NCBI RefSeq assembly: GCF_030540765.1
Contig: NZ_JAUOEL010000004.1
Span: forward strand, 372,001-436,000
DNA length: 64,000 nucleotides
Source: Flavivirga jejuensis
GTDB lineage: Bacteria > Bacteroidota > Bacteroidia > Flavobacteriales > Flavobacteriaceae
Direction: 5' to 3'
Below are positions 9,230 to 18,103 of this stretch, in pieces (the first letter of the stretch is position 1; each line of letters begins with the position of its first letter). Below the pieces are notes generated by a model. That model did not search any database. It was not told where the DNA came from and saw only the letters and a list, made by a program, of their open reading frames with translations. The translations under genes and the position numbers were made by a program.

Positions 9230-10243
9230 TTACCCGCCAATAGTAATCATACTTCTGTTATTATTATGCAATTTAGGTTCCTGTAGTTTTTTTAAAGTAT
9301 CCATACCACCTCGAACTTTAAGCTTTGCTTGTACTGCTTTTTGAATGATTGGTTCGATAGATTTCCCTTCTCGAAGTGTGGTTAATAAATCAGATTCTGT
9401 TGAAGAAAACAAACAGTTTTTTAACTGTCCATTGGCTGTTAATCTAAGTCTGTTACAAGAATCGCAAAACGGATTCGTTACAGAACTAATAATAGCGAAA
9501 CTCCCTTTATAACCTTTTATTTTATAGTTTTTAGAAGTATCGTTTGGAGCATCTTGCAGGCGAATAATGTTTGCCTCTTCAAAAGCATCGTTCACATAGT
9601 TCATCACTTGGGCGTAAGAAACCATTTTACTCATATCCCATTTATTCCCATCAAAAGGCATGAATTCAATAAAGCGAATGGAAACAGGTAAATCTTTGGT
9701 GAAATTTATAAAATCTATAATTTCATCATCATTAAAATTTTTCATTAAAACGGCATTCACTTTTACTGTAAAGCCTTCTTTAACGAGTCGTAAAATATTG
9801 TTATAAACCTTTTTAAATTCATGTCTTCTGGTAATGTGCTTAAACTTACCTGCATCTAAGGAATCTAAACTCACATTAATTTTATTGACACCATTAGCTT
9901 TTAAAACGGGAATGAATTTATCAATAATAACAGCATTAGAGGTAATGGATAACTCTACTGGCAATGAAGCTAGTTTTTCTAAAATAACAGGAATATCTTT
10001 TCTAATTAGGGGTTCTCCACCTGTTAATCTGATTTTAGTAACCCCATGGTCTGCAAAAGTTTTGGCTATATCATAAATTTCTTCGTAAGTCATTAAATGA
10101 CTCTTGGGAGAGAGTTGTACACCTTCTTCTGGCATACAGTAGGTACATCGTAAATTACATCGTTCTGTTAATGAAATACGTAAATACGCATGGTCTCTAC
10201 CATGTAAATCTTGCAATATATTTTTATTCTGACTTCTATTCAT
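9230..10243 (-). CDS. moaA: GTP 3',8-cyclase (molybdenum cofactor step 1)
   Basis: The 337-residue radical SAM enzyme converts GTP to 3',8-cyclo-7,8-dihydro-GTP. The N-terminal cluster motif CNLRCTYC (CxxxCxxC form) binds the SAM [4Fe-4S] cluster, TGGEPL is the glycine-rich SAM site, and the C-terminal second cluster motif is CDSCNRLRLTANGQLKNC. A C-terminal GG (TIGG), needed for activity in this family, is present. It is the last gene of the leftward Moco cluster, separated by 68 bases from moaC-mogA, and supplies cofactor for NapA encoded divergently at 18.7 kb. Confidence 0.97.
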   Translation of the reverse strand: MNRSQNKNILQDLHGRDHAYLRISLTERCNLRCTYCMPEEGVQLSPKSHLMTYEEIYDIAKTFADHGVTKIRLTGGEPLIRKDIPVILEKLASLPVELSITSNAVIIDKFIPVLKANGVNKINVSLDSLDAGKFKHITRRHEFKKVYNNILRLVKEGFTVKVNAVLMKNFNDDEIIDFINFTKDLPVSIRFIEFMPFDGNKWDMSKMVSYAQVMNYVNDAFEEANIIRLQDAPNDTSKNYKIKGYKGSFAIISSVTNPFCDSCNRLRLTANGQLKNCLFSSTESDLLTTLREGKSIEPIIQKAVQAKLKVRGGMDTLKKLQEPKLHNNNRSMITIGG

Positions 10244-10311
10244 TTTATATCCTAATTATACCTATCCTTATAAGGAGGTTGGAATTGCTATTTAGCAATT
10301 TCTGGTGGCGC

Positions 10312-11223
10312 TTAATCGTGTCTTGCACCTTTTAATATTCTAAAAATATGTAGTACCGATGGAAATATAGCATCCATGGATTCTTTAGCTCCATTTGTTG
10401 AGCCTGGTAGTGCCAATACCAAGGTGTTATTCATAGTACCAGCAACGCTTCTGGATAACATCGAAAATGGCGTTCTATCTTGTCCGTAGTTGCGAATGGC
10501 TTCTTCAATTCCAGGAATTCTTCTGTCTAAAAGTGGCAAAAGCGCTTCCGGAGTGATATCTCTCACAGAAAGTCCAGTACCACCAGTATAGATAATTAAA
10601 TCAACACCTTGCTTCTGATAGCTTTTTGCTTTCTCCTGAATGATCTCTTTTTCGTCTGGAATAATAATGTAATCTTTAATTTTAACATCACTTTCCTCTA
10701 ATTTTTTTATGATGGCTTTTCCTGCTTTATCTTCTTTCTGTCCTGCTGAAATAGTATCGGAACATACTATCACTGCTGCTTTTAGGTCATTTCTGAAACG
10801 ATCTCTAAAATCAGATTTTCCGCCTTTTTTATTGAGTAATTTTATTGCGTGAATCTCAATGCCTTTATCTATAGGTTTTAGCATATCATACATGTTTAAA
10901 GCAACAACGCTGGCGCCGTGCATAGCTTCAACTTCAACACCCGTTTTGTAAATGGTTTTGACGGTGAATAAAACGGTAATTTCTAAATCATTGATTTCAT
11001 ATTCCACACCAGTAAATTCGATAGGTAAGGGGTGACAATCTGGTAAAATGTCTGGTGTGCGTTTTACACCCAATAACCCAGCTGCTTTGCTCATAGCAAA
11101 AACATTACCTTTTGGAACGGTATCGTTTTGAATGGCGATTATGGTTTCTGGTTTGCTAACTTTAACAATAGCTTGAGCTACTGCAGTTCTTAATGTGGTA
11201 CTTTTATGTGTGATATCGACCAT
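10312..11223 (-). CDS. moaCB: Bifunctional MoaC / MogA (MoaB) fusion
   Basis: Residues 1 to ~145 are MoaC, cyclic pyranopterin monophosphate synthase ([28 protein letters not shown], including catalytic His/Lys/Glu context). Residues ~148-303 are MogA/MoaB, the molybdopterin adenylyltransferase ([21 protein letters not shown]). Such fusions are known in Bacteroidetes and are usually named MoaCB. The protein therefore performs step 2 and the adenylation that precedes Mo insertion by MoeA. The C-terminal domain keeps the TGGTG motif. It lies downstream of an inserted S23 gene. Confidence 0.93.
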   Translation of the reverse strand: MVDITHKSTTLRTAVAQAIVKVSKPETIIAIQNDTVPKGNVFAMSKAAGLLGVKRTPDILPDCHPLPIEFTGVEYEINDLEITVLFTVKTIYKTGVEVEAMHGASVVALNMYDMLKPIDKGIEIHAIKLLNKKGGKSDFRDRFRNDLKAAVIVCSDTISAGQKEDKAGKAIIKKLEESDVKIKDYIIIPDEKEIIQEKAKSYQKQGVDLIIYTGGTGLSVRDITPEALLPLLDRRIPGIEEAIRNYGQDRTPFSMLSRSVAGTMNNTLVLALPGSTNGAKESMDAIFPSVLHIFRILKGARHD

Positions 11224-11248
11224 CTTTCGATTTATTATTTTCTATTGA

Positions 11249-11602
11249 TTATTTATTATTGTTGTTTGCCGTTTTTCTTGAAGCTATGAAGATTGCTGTT
11301 AATTCACTAGACTCTTTTAGCAAAAACTCAATCTTGTCTTTTTGAATAAGCTTTTCATCTAGAGCAAATTCCAGCCAGAAATTTGATTCGTCTACTTCTT
11401 CGATAACTATACTAATTTTTGCAACAAAACTGGGTTTTGATTGGGCAACACAGGTCGCTCTATAATTTGCAGCTACTGATGTTGAACATCTAATAAGTTG
11501 CATCTTGATATGATTAGCTAGGTAAGTCTTTGGGAAAAACTCTGTAATCTTAATGCAATTATGAGCAAAAATCTTAGTTCTTTTTTTTAATGCTTCCTTC
11601 AT
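11249..11602 (-). CDS. Four-helix-bundle S23/IVP-family protein, copy 1
   Basis: ATG at 11602 gives 117 residues. It shows the family pattern of S23 proteins first seen in 23S rRNA intervening sequences: CSTSVAANYRAT, then FVAKISIVIEEVDESNFWLEF. The protein is all-helical and binds nucleic acid weakly in studied relatives; its biological role is unclear. It sits inside the Moco cluster between moaE and moaCB, with no functional link to Moco. An 11-base inverted repeat (TATTGATTATT at 11243-11253 and its complement at 11603-11613) flanks it, but the sequence is AT-rich. Confidence 0.85.
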   Translation of the reverse strand: MKEALKKRTKIFAHNCIKITEFFPKTYLANHIKMQLIRCSTSVAANYRATCVAQSKPSFVAKISIVIEEVDESNFWLEFALDEKLIQKDKIEFLLKESSELTAIFIASRKTANNNNK

Positions 11603-11628
11603 AATAATCAATAATAATTAGTCAATAA

Positions 11629-12072
11629 TTAATGGTTAACTTTCCATTGATGTGATTCATCCTCAAAAATTTCCTTACCAAACACAGGAACATCCGCTTT
11701 TATGGCTTCAACAATAAATTCTAAAGCTTTAAAAACGACCTTTCTTCTTGGTGATGATACGAATACGAATAAGCATATTTCACCTGCTTTAACGGTTCCT
11801 AAACTGTGATAAATATGCATACATGTTAATTCAAATTTTTCGAATGCCGCTTCTCTTATCTCATGAAATTTGGCATTCGCCATATCCTCATAAGCAGTAT
11901 ATTCTATAGCTGAAACTGTTTTGTCGTCTATAACATCGGCTCGTACTTGTCCTAAAAAGATGTTATGAGCGCCAATGCTTGTTTTTGTTTGATGTTTTGC
12001 AATGGAATCTCCAATAAACTCTGAAGAAATTGCACCTTGTCTAAAAACGTTTTTTATTTTTTTATCTGCCAT
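11629..12072 (-). CDS. moaE: Molybdopterin synthase large subunit
   Basis: The 147-residue MoaE forms the (MoaD-MoaE)2 complex that inserts two sulfurs into cyclic pyranopterin monophosphate. Family motifs are visible: IEYTAYEDMA, HSLGTVKAGE, SSPRRKVVFKALEFIVEAIK and the C-terminal PVFGKEIFEDESHQWK with the catalytic lysines. Length is normal. Its ATG overlaps the stop of moeB by one base, which implies translational coupling. Confidence 0.96.
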   Translation of the reverse strand: MADKKIKNVFRQGAISSEFIGDSIAKHQTKTSIGAHNIFLGQVRADVIDDKTVSAIEYTAYEDMANAKFHEIREAAFEKFELTCMHIYHSLGTVKAGEICLFVFVSSPRRKVVFKALEFIVEAIKADVPVFGKEIFEDESHQWKVNH

Positions 12073-13160
12073 TATGATATTGTTTTATACTGTTCTTTTA
12101 AATATGATTGTATTTCTAAAGCCCCTTCAACGATGCTATAACAATTAGTTACTTCTAATGATTTTAATAATGAAATGGCTTTTTTGCTCCTGATTCCAGA
12201 TTGACAAAAAATAACTTTTTGTTTTTCGGAATCTATTTTATGTATAGACTGTTCTAATTCACTAAGTGGAATCGATGTCACCTCTAAGCTTTCAATTTTT
12301 GGTGTTTCGTGAATCTCTCGAACGTCTATGATTTGAATATTTGTTTGATCGGCCACTTCTTTTATAGAGATGAGGTTTTCGTCTATCTCACAAAGTTCCT
12401 CAACCTGATTGGTGTCAAAACTATCTTTTTTACTTAGAATGGTTTCAATCTCTTTTGCCGACTTACTGATTTTAAGTGTTACAGTTTTGTTGTTTAATGC
12501 ATTATAACAAAGTAACTCTCCAGAAAGCGTATTGCCAAGACCTAATATGATTTTTAAAACTTCATTAGCTTGCATACTCCCTATAATACCAGGTAATACC
12601 CCTAAAACACCAATTTCTGAACAATTAGGAACCGCACCTTTTGCTGGAGGTGTTGGAAATAAACAGCGATAACTAGGGCCGTTGTTATAATTAAACACAG
12701 AAATCTGACCTTCAAACTTGTATATAGCACCAAAAACCAATGGTTTATCCGTTAGTATTGACGCATCATTAACCAGATAGCGGGTTGCAAAATTATCGGT
12801 ACCATCAACTATAATATCATATTGATTAAATAAATCAATGGCATTTTTATGTGTTAACTTTTCGGGATAAGCGACTATCGAAATAGCATCATTTAAATCT
12901 TCTAAGCGTTTTTTTGCTGCTTCTGCTTTATTTTCTCCTAATGACGATGTACCAAATAATACTTGCCGTTGTAAATTTGATAGTTCTACCACATCAAAAT
13001 CTACTATACCAAGGGTTCCAATACCAGCAGCAGTAAGGTATTGTAAAACAGGACAACCCAAACCACCAGCACCTATTACTAATACTTTAGCCTTAGAAAT
13101 TTTGTCTTGACCTTCTTGTCCGATTTCTGATAATATGATATGTCTATTGTATCTGTTCAT
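12072..13160 (-). CDS. moeB: MoeB/ThiF-type adenylyltransferase with C-terminal rhodanese domain
   Basis: The 362-residue protein activates the C-terminal glycine of MoaD by adenylation. The E1-like domain (1 to ~245) shows the ATP loop GAGGLGCPVLQYLTAAGIG, VDFDVVELSNLQRQVLF and DGTDNFATRYLVND. The rhodanese domain (about 260-360) keeps the active-site cysteine loop CQSGIRSKKA, so it may also move sulfur to MoaD, as in MOCS3/Uba4-type fusions. The zinc-binding cysteine pairs of E. coli MoeB are incomplete here (only CLFP and NCSE are seen). It is coupled to moaE and lies 154 bases after moaD. Confidence 0.9.
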   Translation of the reverse strand: MNRYNRHIILSEIGQEGQDKISKAKVLVIGAGGLGCPVLQYLTAAGIGTLGIVDFDVVELSNLQRQVLFGTSSLGENKAEAAKKRLEDLNDAISIVAYPEKLTHKNAIDLFNQYDIIVDGTDNFATRYLVNDASILTDKPLVFGAIYKFEGQISVFNYNNGPSYRCLFPTPPAKGAVPNCSEIGVLGVLPGIIGSMQANEVLKIILGLGNTLSGELLCYNALNNKTVTLKISKSAKEIETILSKKDSFDTNQVEELCEIDENLISIKEVADQTNIQIIDVREIHETPKIESLEVTSIPLSELEQSIHKIDSEKQKVIFCQSGIRSKKAISLLKSLEVTNCYSIVEGALEIQSYLKEQYKTIS

Positions 13161-13166
13161 TCCTAA

Positions 13167-13312
13167 ATTCCTGTGAAGGCAGGAATCTCATCCTACCATT
13201 TCTAATTACTTTAATATTTCATTTTTTGTCATGTCGAAAGAGGCACGATTGAGACATCTCATAACAATGAACTATGTCATTAATTATGTGATGTCGACCT
13301 CTAGGTCGAAAT
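13167..13312. repeat. Two flavobacterial intergenic repeats
   Basis: Bases 13167-13186 (ATTCCTGTGAAGGCAGGAAT) form a 7-base stem with a 6-base loop; a near copy lies at 57638-57657. Bases 13229-13312 are bounded by GTCATGTCGA and TCGAAATGAC, an imperfect terminal inverted repeat of a MITE-like family with relatives at 38204, 43650 and 51847 in this window. They separate moeB from moaD and may contain a processing or termination hairpin. Confidence 0.65.
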
Positions 13313-13314
13313 GA

Positions 13315-13548
13315 CTAGCCTCCTGCAAAAGGAGGCAAAATCGCAATATCGTTTCCAGAAACCACTGTTTCTAATGTCACTAATTCCTGATTTTGTGCTA
13401 CTTTAAAATCTTTATTCTTTAATGCCGTATATTTTTTATAAAGCTGTTCTATAAGCTCAGAAATCAAGCTGCCTGAAAACTCTAAAGACTCTTCTTCCCG
13501 CCGAGTTACTTCAGCTATTTGACCAAAATATTTAATCGTTATAAGCAT
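13315..13548 (-). CDS. moaD: Molybdopterin synthase sulfur carrier subunit
   Basis: The 77-residue ubiquitin-fold protein ends in FAGG, the C-terminal di-glycine that is adenylated by MoeB and thiocarboxylated. N-terminal MLITIKYFGQIAEVTRREEE and the segment DIAILPPFAGG are typical. It overlaps the 3' end of mobA by 17 bases. Together with moaE it forms molybdopterin synthase. Confidence 0.95.
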   Translation of the reverse strand: MLITIKYFGQIAEVTRREEESLEFSGSLISELIEQLYKKYTALKNKDFKVAQNQELVTLETVVSGNDIAILPPFAGG

Positions 13549-14116
13549 CTTCTAATTGTTTTAATTCTTCTTTTGTATTCACGTTCATCGTAGCCTTATT
13601 ATTAGCATGGTCTAATGAAATATTTTTAACACGACATTGATTAACCGCTATGCGTAAACGTCTTTCGTCTTTTTCCAATAGACTATTAAAAACACGACCA
13701 CATTGCTTTTTATAAAGTGCTATTAATGGCATCGTTTTACCATTACTTTCTATTTGAATAATATCAGAGCCAACATCAGCATTTACTATTAGTTTTTCCA
13801 GTATCTCCGTTTTAATAAGCGGAATATCGCAGCTTAAAATTAAATTGTAGTCAGTATTGGAGGCTTCAAGACCAGAACAGATGCCAGCAACTGGTCCTGC
13901 ATCTTTTATGGTGTCCGTGATTCTTTTGAAACCTAAAGTGTCATAATCTGTATTATCTGAAACAATAATAATTTCAGAAACCAATGGCTTTAAAGCGTCA
14001 ATACTGTGTTGAACAAAAGGCTTTTCGTTTAGTATTAAAAAACCTTTGTCCGTTCCCATTCGGGAGCTTTTACCACCAGCTAAAATGATGCCTGTTATGT
14101 CTTTTTTGTCTATCAT
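13532..14116 (-). CDS. mobA: Molybdenum cofactor guanylyltransferase
   Basis: I choose ATG 14116 (194 residues) over the upstream GTG at 14140, because the ATG follows the stop of the TSUP gene by one base (TAAAATG). The nucleotidyltransferase loop GIILAGGKSSRMGTDKGFL and the LSCDIPLI metal-binding segment are intact. The enzyme attaches GMP to Mo-molybdopterin to make the bis-MGD form needed by NapA, encoded divergently nearby. It overlaps moaD. Confidence 0.94.
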   Translation of the reverse strand: MIDKKDITGIILAGGKSSRMGTDKGFLILNEKPFVQHSIDALKPLVSEIIIVSDNTDYDTLGFKRITDTIKDAGPVAGICSGLEASNTDYNLILSCDIPLIKTEILEKLIVNADVGSDIIQIESNGKTMPLIALYKKQCGRVFNSLLEKDERRLRIAVNQCRVKNISLDHANNKATMNVNTKEELKQLEDAYND

Positions 14117-14117
14117 T

Positions 14118-14858
14118 TTATGTGAAAAATAATTTAGCACAAGCTATTAGTAATACAAAAGCTAGAATGTATTGCAAGTTCTGATTGTTTATTTTTTTAC
14201 TACCATAATAACCACCTAAAACACCCCCAATTAACGCGATAGCGACTAATAAAAAAGAGGCTTTTTCTAAGGTAACACCAATGCTAAACTGACCTATTAA
14301 ACCTGAAGCAGAATTCACCCAAATAAATAAAGCTGAAACTGCTGCTGCTTCTTTCATGTTTCCCCAATGCAACAACAAAATAATAGGTGTTAATATGATG
14401 CCTCCACCAATACCAATAAGTCCTGAGAAGAAACCAATAATGCCTCCAACTAATAAGCCTTGCCATAGTTTTACATCTTTTATTGATGTACTTTCTTTTC
14501 CGAAAACGTTCAGCATTTTTAGTATGGCAAAAATCAATAGAACAGCTAATATTTTTTTATATATGGAAGCATCAATTTCAATCATACCACCAATAAAAGC
14601 TAATGGTATAGAAGCCATTGCAAATGATATAAATAACTTTTTATTAAAATGACCTTCTTTATAATAGTAATAAAATGAAATACCAGCAACAAACAAGTTT
14701 AGTAATAGGGCAGTGGGTTTCATACTTTCTGGAGCAAAAGAAAACAAAGCCATAAGCGCCAAATATCCACTGGCACCACCATGTCCCACACTGGAATACA
14801 GAAAGGATACTACTGGTAGTATGATTAAGAATATGTATATGTTTTCTGTTTGTAGCAT
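14118..14858 (-). CDS. TSUP (TauE/SafE) family membrane permease
   Basis: The 246-residue protein has about eight hydrophobic helices with the duplicated TSUP signature: SSVGHGGASGYLALMAL near the N-terminus and SGLIGIGGGIILTPIILLLH in the middle. The family moves sulfur-containing anions such as sulfite, sulfoacetate or taurine products. Its position between a ModE-like regulator and mobA suggests a link to the Moco pathway, for example anion supply, but no modABC importer is present and the substrate is unknown. Confidence 0.9.
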   Translation of the reverse strand: MLQTENIYIFLIILPVVSFLYSSVGHGGASGYLALMALFSFAPESMKPTALLLNLFVAGISFYYYYKEGHFNKKLFISFAMASIPLAFIGGMIEIDASIYKKILAVLLIFAILKMLNVFGKESTSIKDVKLWQGLLVGGIIGFFSGLIGIGGGIILTPIILLLHWGNMKEAAAVSALFIWVNSASGLIGQFSIGVTLEKASFLLVAIALIGGVLGGYYGSKKINNQNLQYILAFVLLIACAKLFFT

Positions 14859-14905
14859 TTTAGTTTATGAGTGACTAATATGAATACCTAAAGTGTTCTA
14901 AAGTT

Positions 14906-15379
14906 AAAAGTGTCTAAAGTATTTAAAGTTATGAGTTTCTAAAGTGTTTAGAGTTTGTTAGATATAGAAGTGAAAAGTGCCAAAAGTTCTTTTGCTTCTT
15001 TAACAATGGTGCTTAATGAATCTAATTCAACCCATTTTAGATCACTAATAATTTCTAACCAATATTCTGTTTCGCTTGCTTCACTTTCTGATATTTTTAT
15101 TTTATTTTTAAAATCTCTTTTACTTCTTGATCGATTGGCTTCTCTATAGTTTGCACCAATACTAGTACCCGATTTAGTAATTTGATTACGAATAACTTTA
15201 CCTTCAATTGTATTCGGTAATGAACATGATAATTTAATAATTGATATCCCAAACTGTCGTGTTCTGTATTCTAACTTTTTTGCAAACTCCTTATTATTCA
15301 TAATTAAACTTTAAATATTTATAATTTTAGAAACTTATTACTTTAGGCACTTTAAGTACTAATTACTTTAGACACTTTT
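14906..15379. mobile_element. S23-gene insertion bounded by a perfect 16-base inverted repeat
   Basis: AAAAGTGTCTAAAGTA at 14906-14921 recurs as its exact complement at 15364-15379, one base into the stop codon of the modE-like gene. A second inner pair, AGTTTCTAAA at 14934-14943 and its complement at 15326-15335, is also exact. The 474-base unit contains only the S23 gene and lies between two genes of the Moco cluster. Its form, inverted ends that can pair into a stem around an S23 gene, is that of 23S rRNA intervening sequences, but here outside rRNA. Confidence 0.6.
14948..15301 (-). CDS. Four-helix-bundle S23/IVP-family protein, copy 2
   Basis: The 117-residue protein carries the S23 pattern more clearly than copy 1: SGTSIGANYREANRSRSKRDF, then KIKISESEASETEYWLEI. 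It is unrelated to Moco chemistry and sits in the inverted-repeat element 14906-15379. The two S23 proteins in this window are only distantly similar, so they are separate arrivals, not a recent duplication. Function is unknown; relatives form pentameric helical bundles and accompany rRNA intervening sequences or diversity-generating retroelements. Confidence 0.88.
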   Translation of the reverse strand: MNNKEFAKKLEYRTRQFGISIIKLSCSLPNTIEGKVIRNQITKSGTSIGANYREANRSRSKRDFKNKIKISESEASETEYWLEIISDLKWVELDSLSTIVKEAKELLALFTSISNKL

Positions 15380-15717
15380 TACAACAACTTAATTTTTTCT
15401 AATTGTTGATCTAAAAATTCCCAGCAGTTCTTGTTGATATCATCAAAAGCATTGACTAATGATAACCCATAGTCAGTTAGTTCGGCGCCACCACCACCTT
15501 TACCACCAATACTATTTATGGTGACAGGTTTTTTCGCCGATTTGTTTACTGAATCTATCAATTGCCACGCTTTTTTGTATGATATGTTTAACGATTTTGC
15601 TGCTTTAGATAACGACCCCGTTTCTTGTATGGCTTTAAGTAAATGCACGCGCCCTTCACCTAATAATACGTTGTTATCAGATTCTATCCATATTCGGCTT
15701 TTTATTTTATAGCTCAT
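15379..15717 (-). CDS. ModE-like winged-helix regulator without molybdate domain
   Basis: The 112-residue protein matches the N-terminal DNA-binding domain of ModE: LLKAIQETGSLSKAAKSLNISYKKAWQLID is the winged helix-turn-helix, followed by GGKGGGGAELTDYGL. The molybdate-binding TOBE domains are absent, as is common for short ModE-type proteins. It may sense Mo status through a partner or act as a simple regulator of the cluster. Its start overlaps the flavin monooxygenase stop by ATGA. Confidence 0.88.
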   Translation of the reverse strand: MSYKIKSRIWIESDNNVLLGEGRVHLLKAIQETGSLSKAAKSLNISYKKAWQLIDSVNKSAKKPVTINSIGGKGGGGAELTDYGLSLVNAFDDINKNCWEFLDQQLEKIKLL

Positions 15718-16847
15718 ATGTTTCCTAATTTAAAGATGCTTTCATTTTGCTTTTTATTAACAGAGGAAGGTGTTAATCGTAATATTGTATTTCGTAATTT
15801 AATTAAGAAGGGGCTGGAATAATGAGCTATTTTACCTATAATCCAACTGATTTTAACGACCTGATGCGCTTTTGGTAATCTTATTTTCTGAAATTCATTA
15901 AATGCTTTATTTACTTCGTATTTGCTAAGGCACTCAGAAAGTATAAAAGCATCTTCAATGGCTTGACAGGCACCTTGTCCCATATTAGGAGTTGTAGCAT
16001 GAGCGGCATCGCCTATTAAACAGACATTTTTATTATACCATATCTTTGTTGGTTTTAAATCAGAAATTTCAGCCTTATTAATATGCTGCATTGAGGTTGA
16101 ACAAATTATATCTTTAATAGTAGGATGAAACTTGTAAAATGCTTCTTTTACATTATTAAATGTTAATTCATCTTTGTTTTTCATAAAAGATTTCAAAGCA
16201 TACCAATACACTTTGTCTTCAGAAATTTGTACAAAACCAAAACGCCCCTCTTTTCCCCAGGCTTCATTTAGTTCGTTTCTTAAATCTGGTGGTAAATTAT
16301 AATCTGAGATTCCTCTCCAACAACTTTGGTTAGCATGTCGAATCTTATTTTTAGGAAACAATTGCTGTCTAACAACAGAATTTATTCCATCAGCGCCAAT
16401 GAGGGTAGAGGATTTATAGTTTTTACCATTTTCAAAACTCAAGGCCAATTCATTTCCATTTTTGATGACGCTTTTGAGCTTGTGGTTTAGAATTATTTCA
16501 GATGATTTTAACTGGTCAATTAATATTTGTTGTAAAATACCTCTGTGGATTGCAATATTTTTAACCTCATATTTTTGTTCAAAATAGTTTAAATCAACTT
16601 TAGATAAAAGCTTTAGATTAGGTGTTGTAATGTTTAATGAAGAAATAGGGTTTCCATTATTTTTAATAGTATCATTCAAGTCCAATTTTTTATAAACCTG
16701 CATGGCATTATTGGCTAAAATAATCCCAGCTCCAACAGGTTTTATTTTTTCAGCTTGCTCAAAAATTCTTGTTTTAAAGCCTTTTTGTTCAAGAGCTATT
16801 GCCGTTGTTAAACCGCCAATTCCAGCTCCTATAATATCAATAACCAT
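15714..16847 (-). CDS. FAD-dependent aromatic-type monooxygenase
   Basis: ATG 16847 gives 377 residues and places the FAD loop GAGIGGLTTAIALEQKG at the N-terminus; an upstream in-frame start would overlap moeA. The second FAD motif GADGINSVV and the third motif CLIGDAAHATTPNMGQG identify a PHBH-fold class A flavoprotein monooxygenase. The substrate is unknown. It starts four bases after moeA stops and is coupled to the modE-like gene, so it is transcribed with Moco genes, which is not a textbook association. Confidence 0.9.
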   Translation of the reverse strand: MVIDIIGAGIGGLTTAIALEQKGFKTRIFEQAEKIKPVGAGIILANNAMQVYKKLDLNDTIKNNGNPISSLNITTPNLKLLSKVDLNYFEQKYEVKNIAIHRGILQQILIDQLKSSEIILNHKLKSVIKNGNELALSFENGKNYKSSTLIGADGINSVVRQQLFPKNKIRHANQSCWRGISDYNLPPDLRNELNEAWGKEGRFGFVQISEDKVYWYALKSFMKNKDELTFNNVKEAFYKFHPTIKDIICSTSMQHINKAEISDLKPTKIWYNKNVCLIGDAAHATTPNMGQGACQAIEDAFILSECLSKYEVNKAFNEFQKIRLPKAHQVVKISWIIGKIAHYSSPFLIKLRNTILRLTPSSVNKKQNESIFKLGNI

Positions 16848-16851
16848 ATTT

Positions 16852-18036
16852 TTAAGTATTAGGTAATAAAATAACTTCAACCAAATCGTCCTTTTCTATT
16901 TTAGAAACATCTTCAGGAATAAAGACCAAGGCATTCGAAAGTGCAAATGTTTGCAACATGGATGAGCTTTGTCCTTCCAATATTTCTACAGTATCATTAT
17001 TATAAATTGCTTTTAAAAATTGAGGGCGGTCTCCTTTCTTTATAAAATTTGAAATAGACTTTACTTGAATTCTTGGTAATTCCACCTGTTTATGATTCAT
17101 CATTTTTTGAAGTGCCACATAAACATACATATAAAAACATGTTAATGCCGCTGCGGGATTACCAGGTAAAGCAAATATGGCAGTGTCTTCTTTTTTTCCA
17201 AAAAATAAAGGTTTTCCTGGTTTTTGCTTAACCTTATAGAATACTTCTTCCACCTGCAGTTCTTTAAGCGCTTTACCAACAAAATCGTAATCACCAACAG
17301 AAATGCCGCCTGTAGCAATTACCAAATCATTTTCAAGGATAACCGTTTCAAGTTTATTTTTAGTCTGTATGTAATCATCTTCTATTTTATGAATCGTAAC
17401 ATCGTAAAATTTAAGATTGTATAAAGCGTTTAAAAGCATTTTGGAATTACTTTCGTATATCTTTCCATAGGATAGCGGCTGTCCAGCTTCAATAAGTTCG
17501 TTTCCAGTAGTGATTAAAGCGATTGATGGTTTGCTGTAAACCGAAGCCTCAGTGATCCCCAAAGATGTTAAATAGCCAATAGCAGCAGGTGTTAATTTGG
17601 TACCTTTTTTTAAAGCTAGATCTCCAGTTTTAACTTGTTCTCCCATGGGACGAATATTATGACCTTCTGATAAATTATGTTCTATCGTTATTTTAGAACC
17701 AGCAACCACCACTTTTTCCTGCATCATAACCGCATTGGCAGTTTCTGGAACTGGAGCGCCTGTAAATATTCTCACAGATTCCCCTAGTTTTAAGATAGGT
17801 TGATGATGATCTCCTGCTTTTACTTCGCCTATTAAAGCATAAGATAGATCATCATGTAAGGATAAAGCATAACCATCCATAGCAGATTGACTGAATGGAG
17901 GCATATTCACAGGTGCAATAACATCCTTGGATAAGTAATAGCCACCGCATCTTTCCAAAGGTTTTATGGTTTCTTTGAAAAGCGGTTTTATATTATTATT
18001 TTTAAGAGCATTCAAGGCTTCATCTATAGTTATCAT
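16852..18036 (-). CDS. moeA: Molybdopterin molybdenumtransferase
   Basis: The 394-residue enzyme inserts molybdate into adenylated molybdopterin. Motifs present are MPPFSQSAMDGYAL, RIFTGAPVPETANAVMMQE, ATGGISVGDYDFV and FALPGNPAAALTCFYMY. Length is normal. It is the first gene of the leftward cluster; a palindromic TGATATATATCA box is centred 61 bases before its ATG, which suggests control by an FNR-like regulator. Confidence 0.96.
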   Translation of the reverse strand: MITIDEALNALKNNNIKPLFKETIKPLERCGGYYLSKDVIAPVNMPPFSQSAMDGYALSLHDDLSYALIGEVKAGDHHQPILKLGESVRIFTGAPVPETANAVMMQEKVVVAGSKITIEHNLSEGHNIRPMGEQVKTGDLALKKGTKLTPAAIGYLTSLGITEASVYSKPSIALITTGNELIEAGQPLSYGKIYESNSKMLLNALYNLKFYDVTIHKIEDDYIQTKNKLETVILENDLVIATGGISVGDYDFVGKALKELQVEEVFYKVKQKPGKPLFFGKKEDTAIFALPGNPAAALTCFYMYVYVALQKMMNHKQVELPRIQVKSISNFIKKGDRPQFLKAIYNNDTVEILEGQSSSMLQTFALSNALVFIPEDVSKIEKDDLVEVILLPNT

Positions 18037-18091
18037 GTATCAATACCGTTATGTTCATGCAAATATAACGAATGAACGTTTCAATACAACA

Positions 18092-18103
18092 TGATATATA
18101 TCA
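18092..18103. promoter_or_regulatory. FNR-like operator upstream of moeA
   Basis: TGATATATATCA is a perfect palindrome and matches the core of the FNR consensus (TTGAT-N4-ATCAA). Its flanks (A before, GTTTT after) are shared by the sites at 18356 and 24753. It lies 55 bases before the moeA start codon. Confidence 0.6.
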
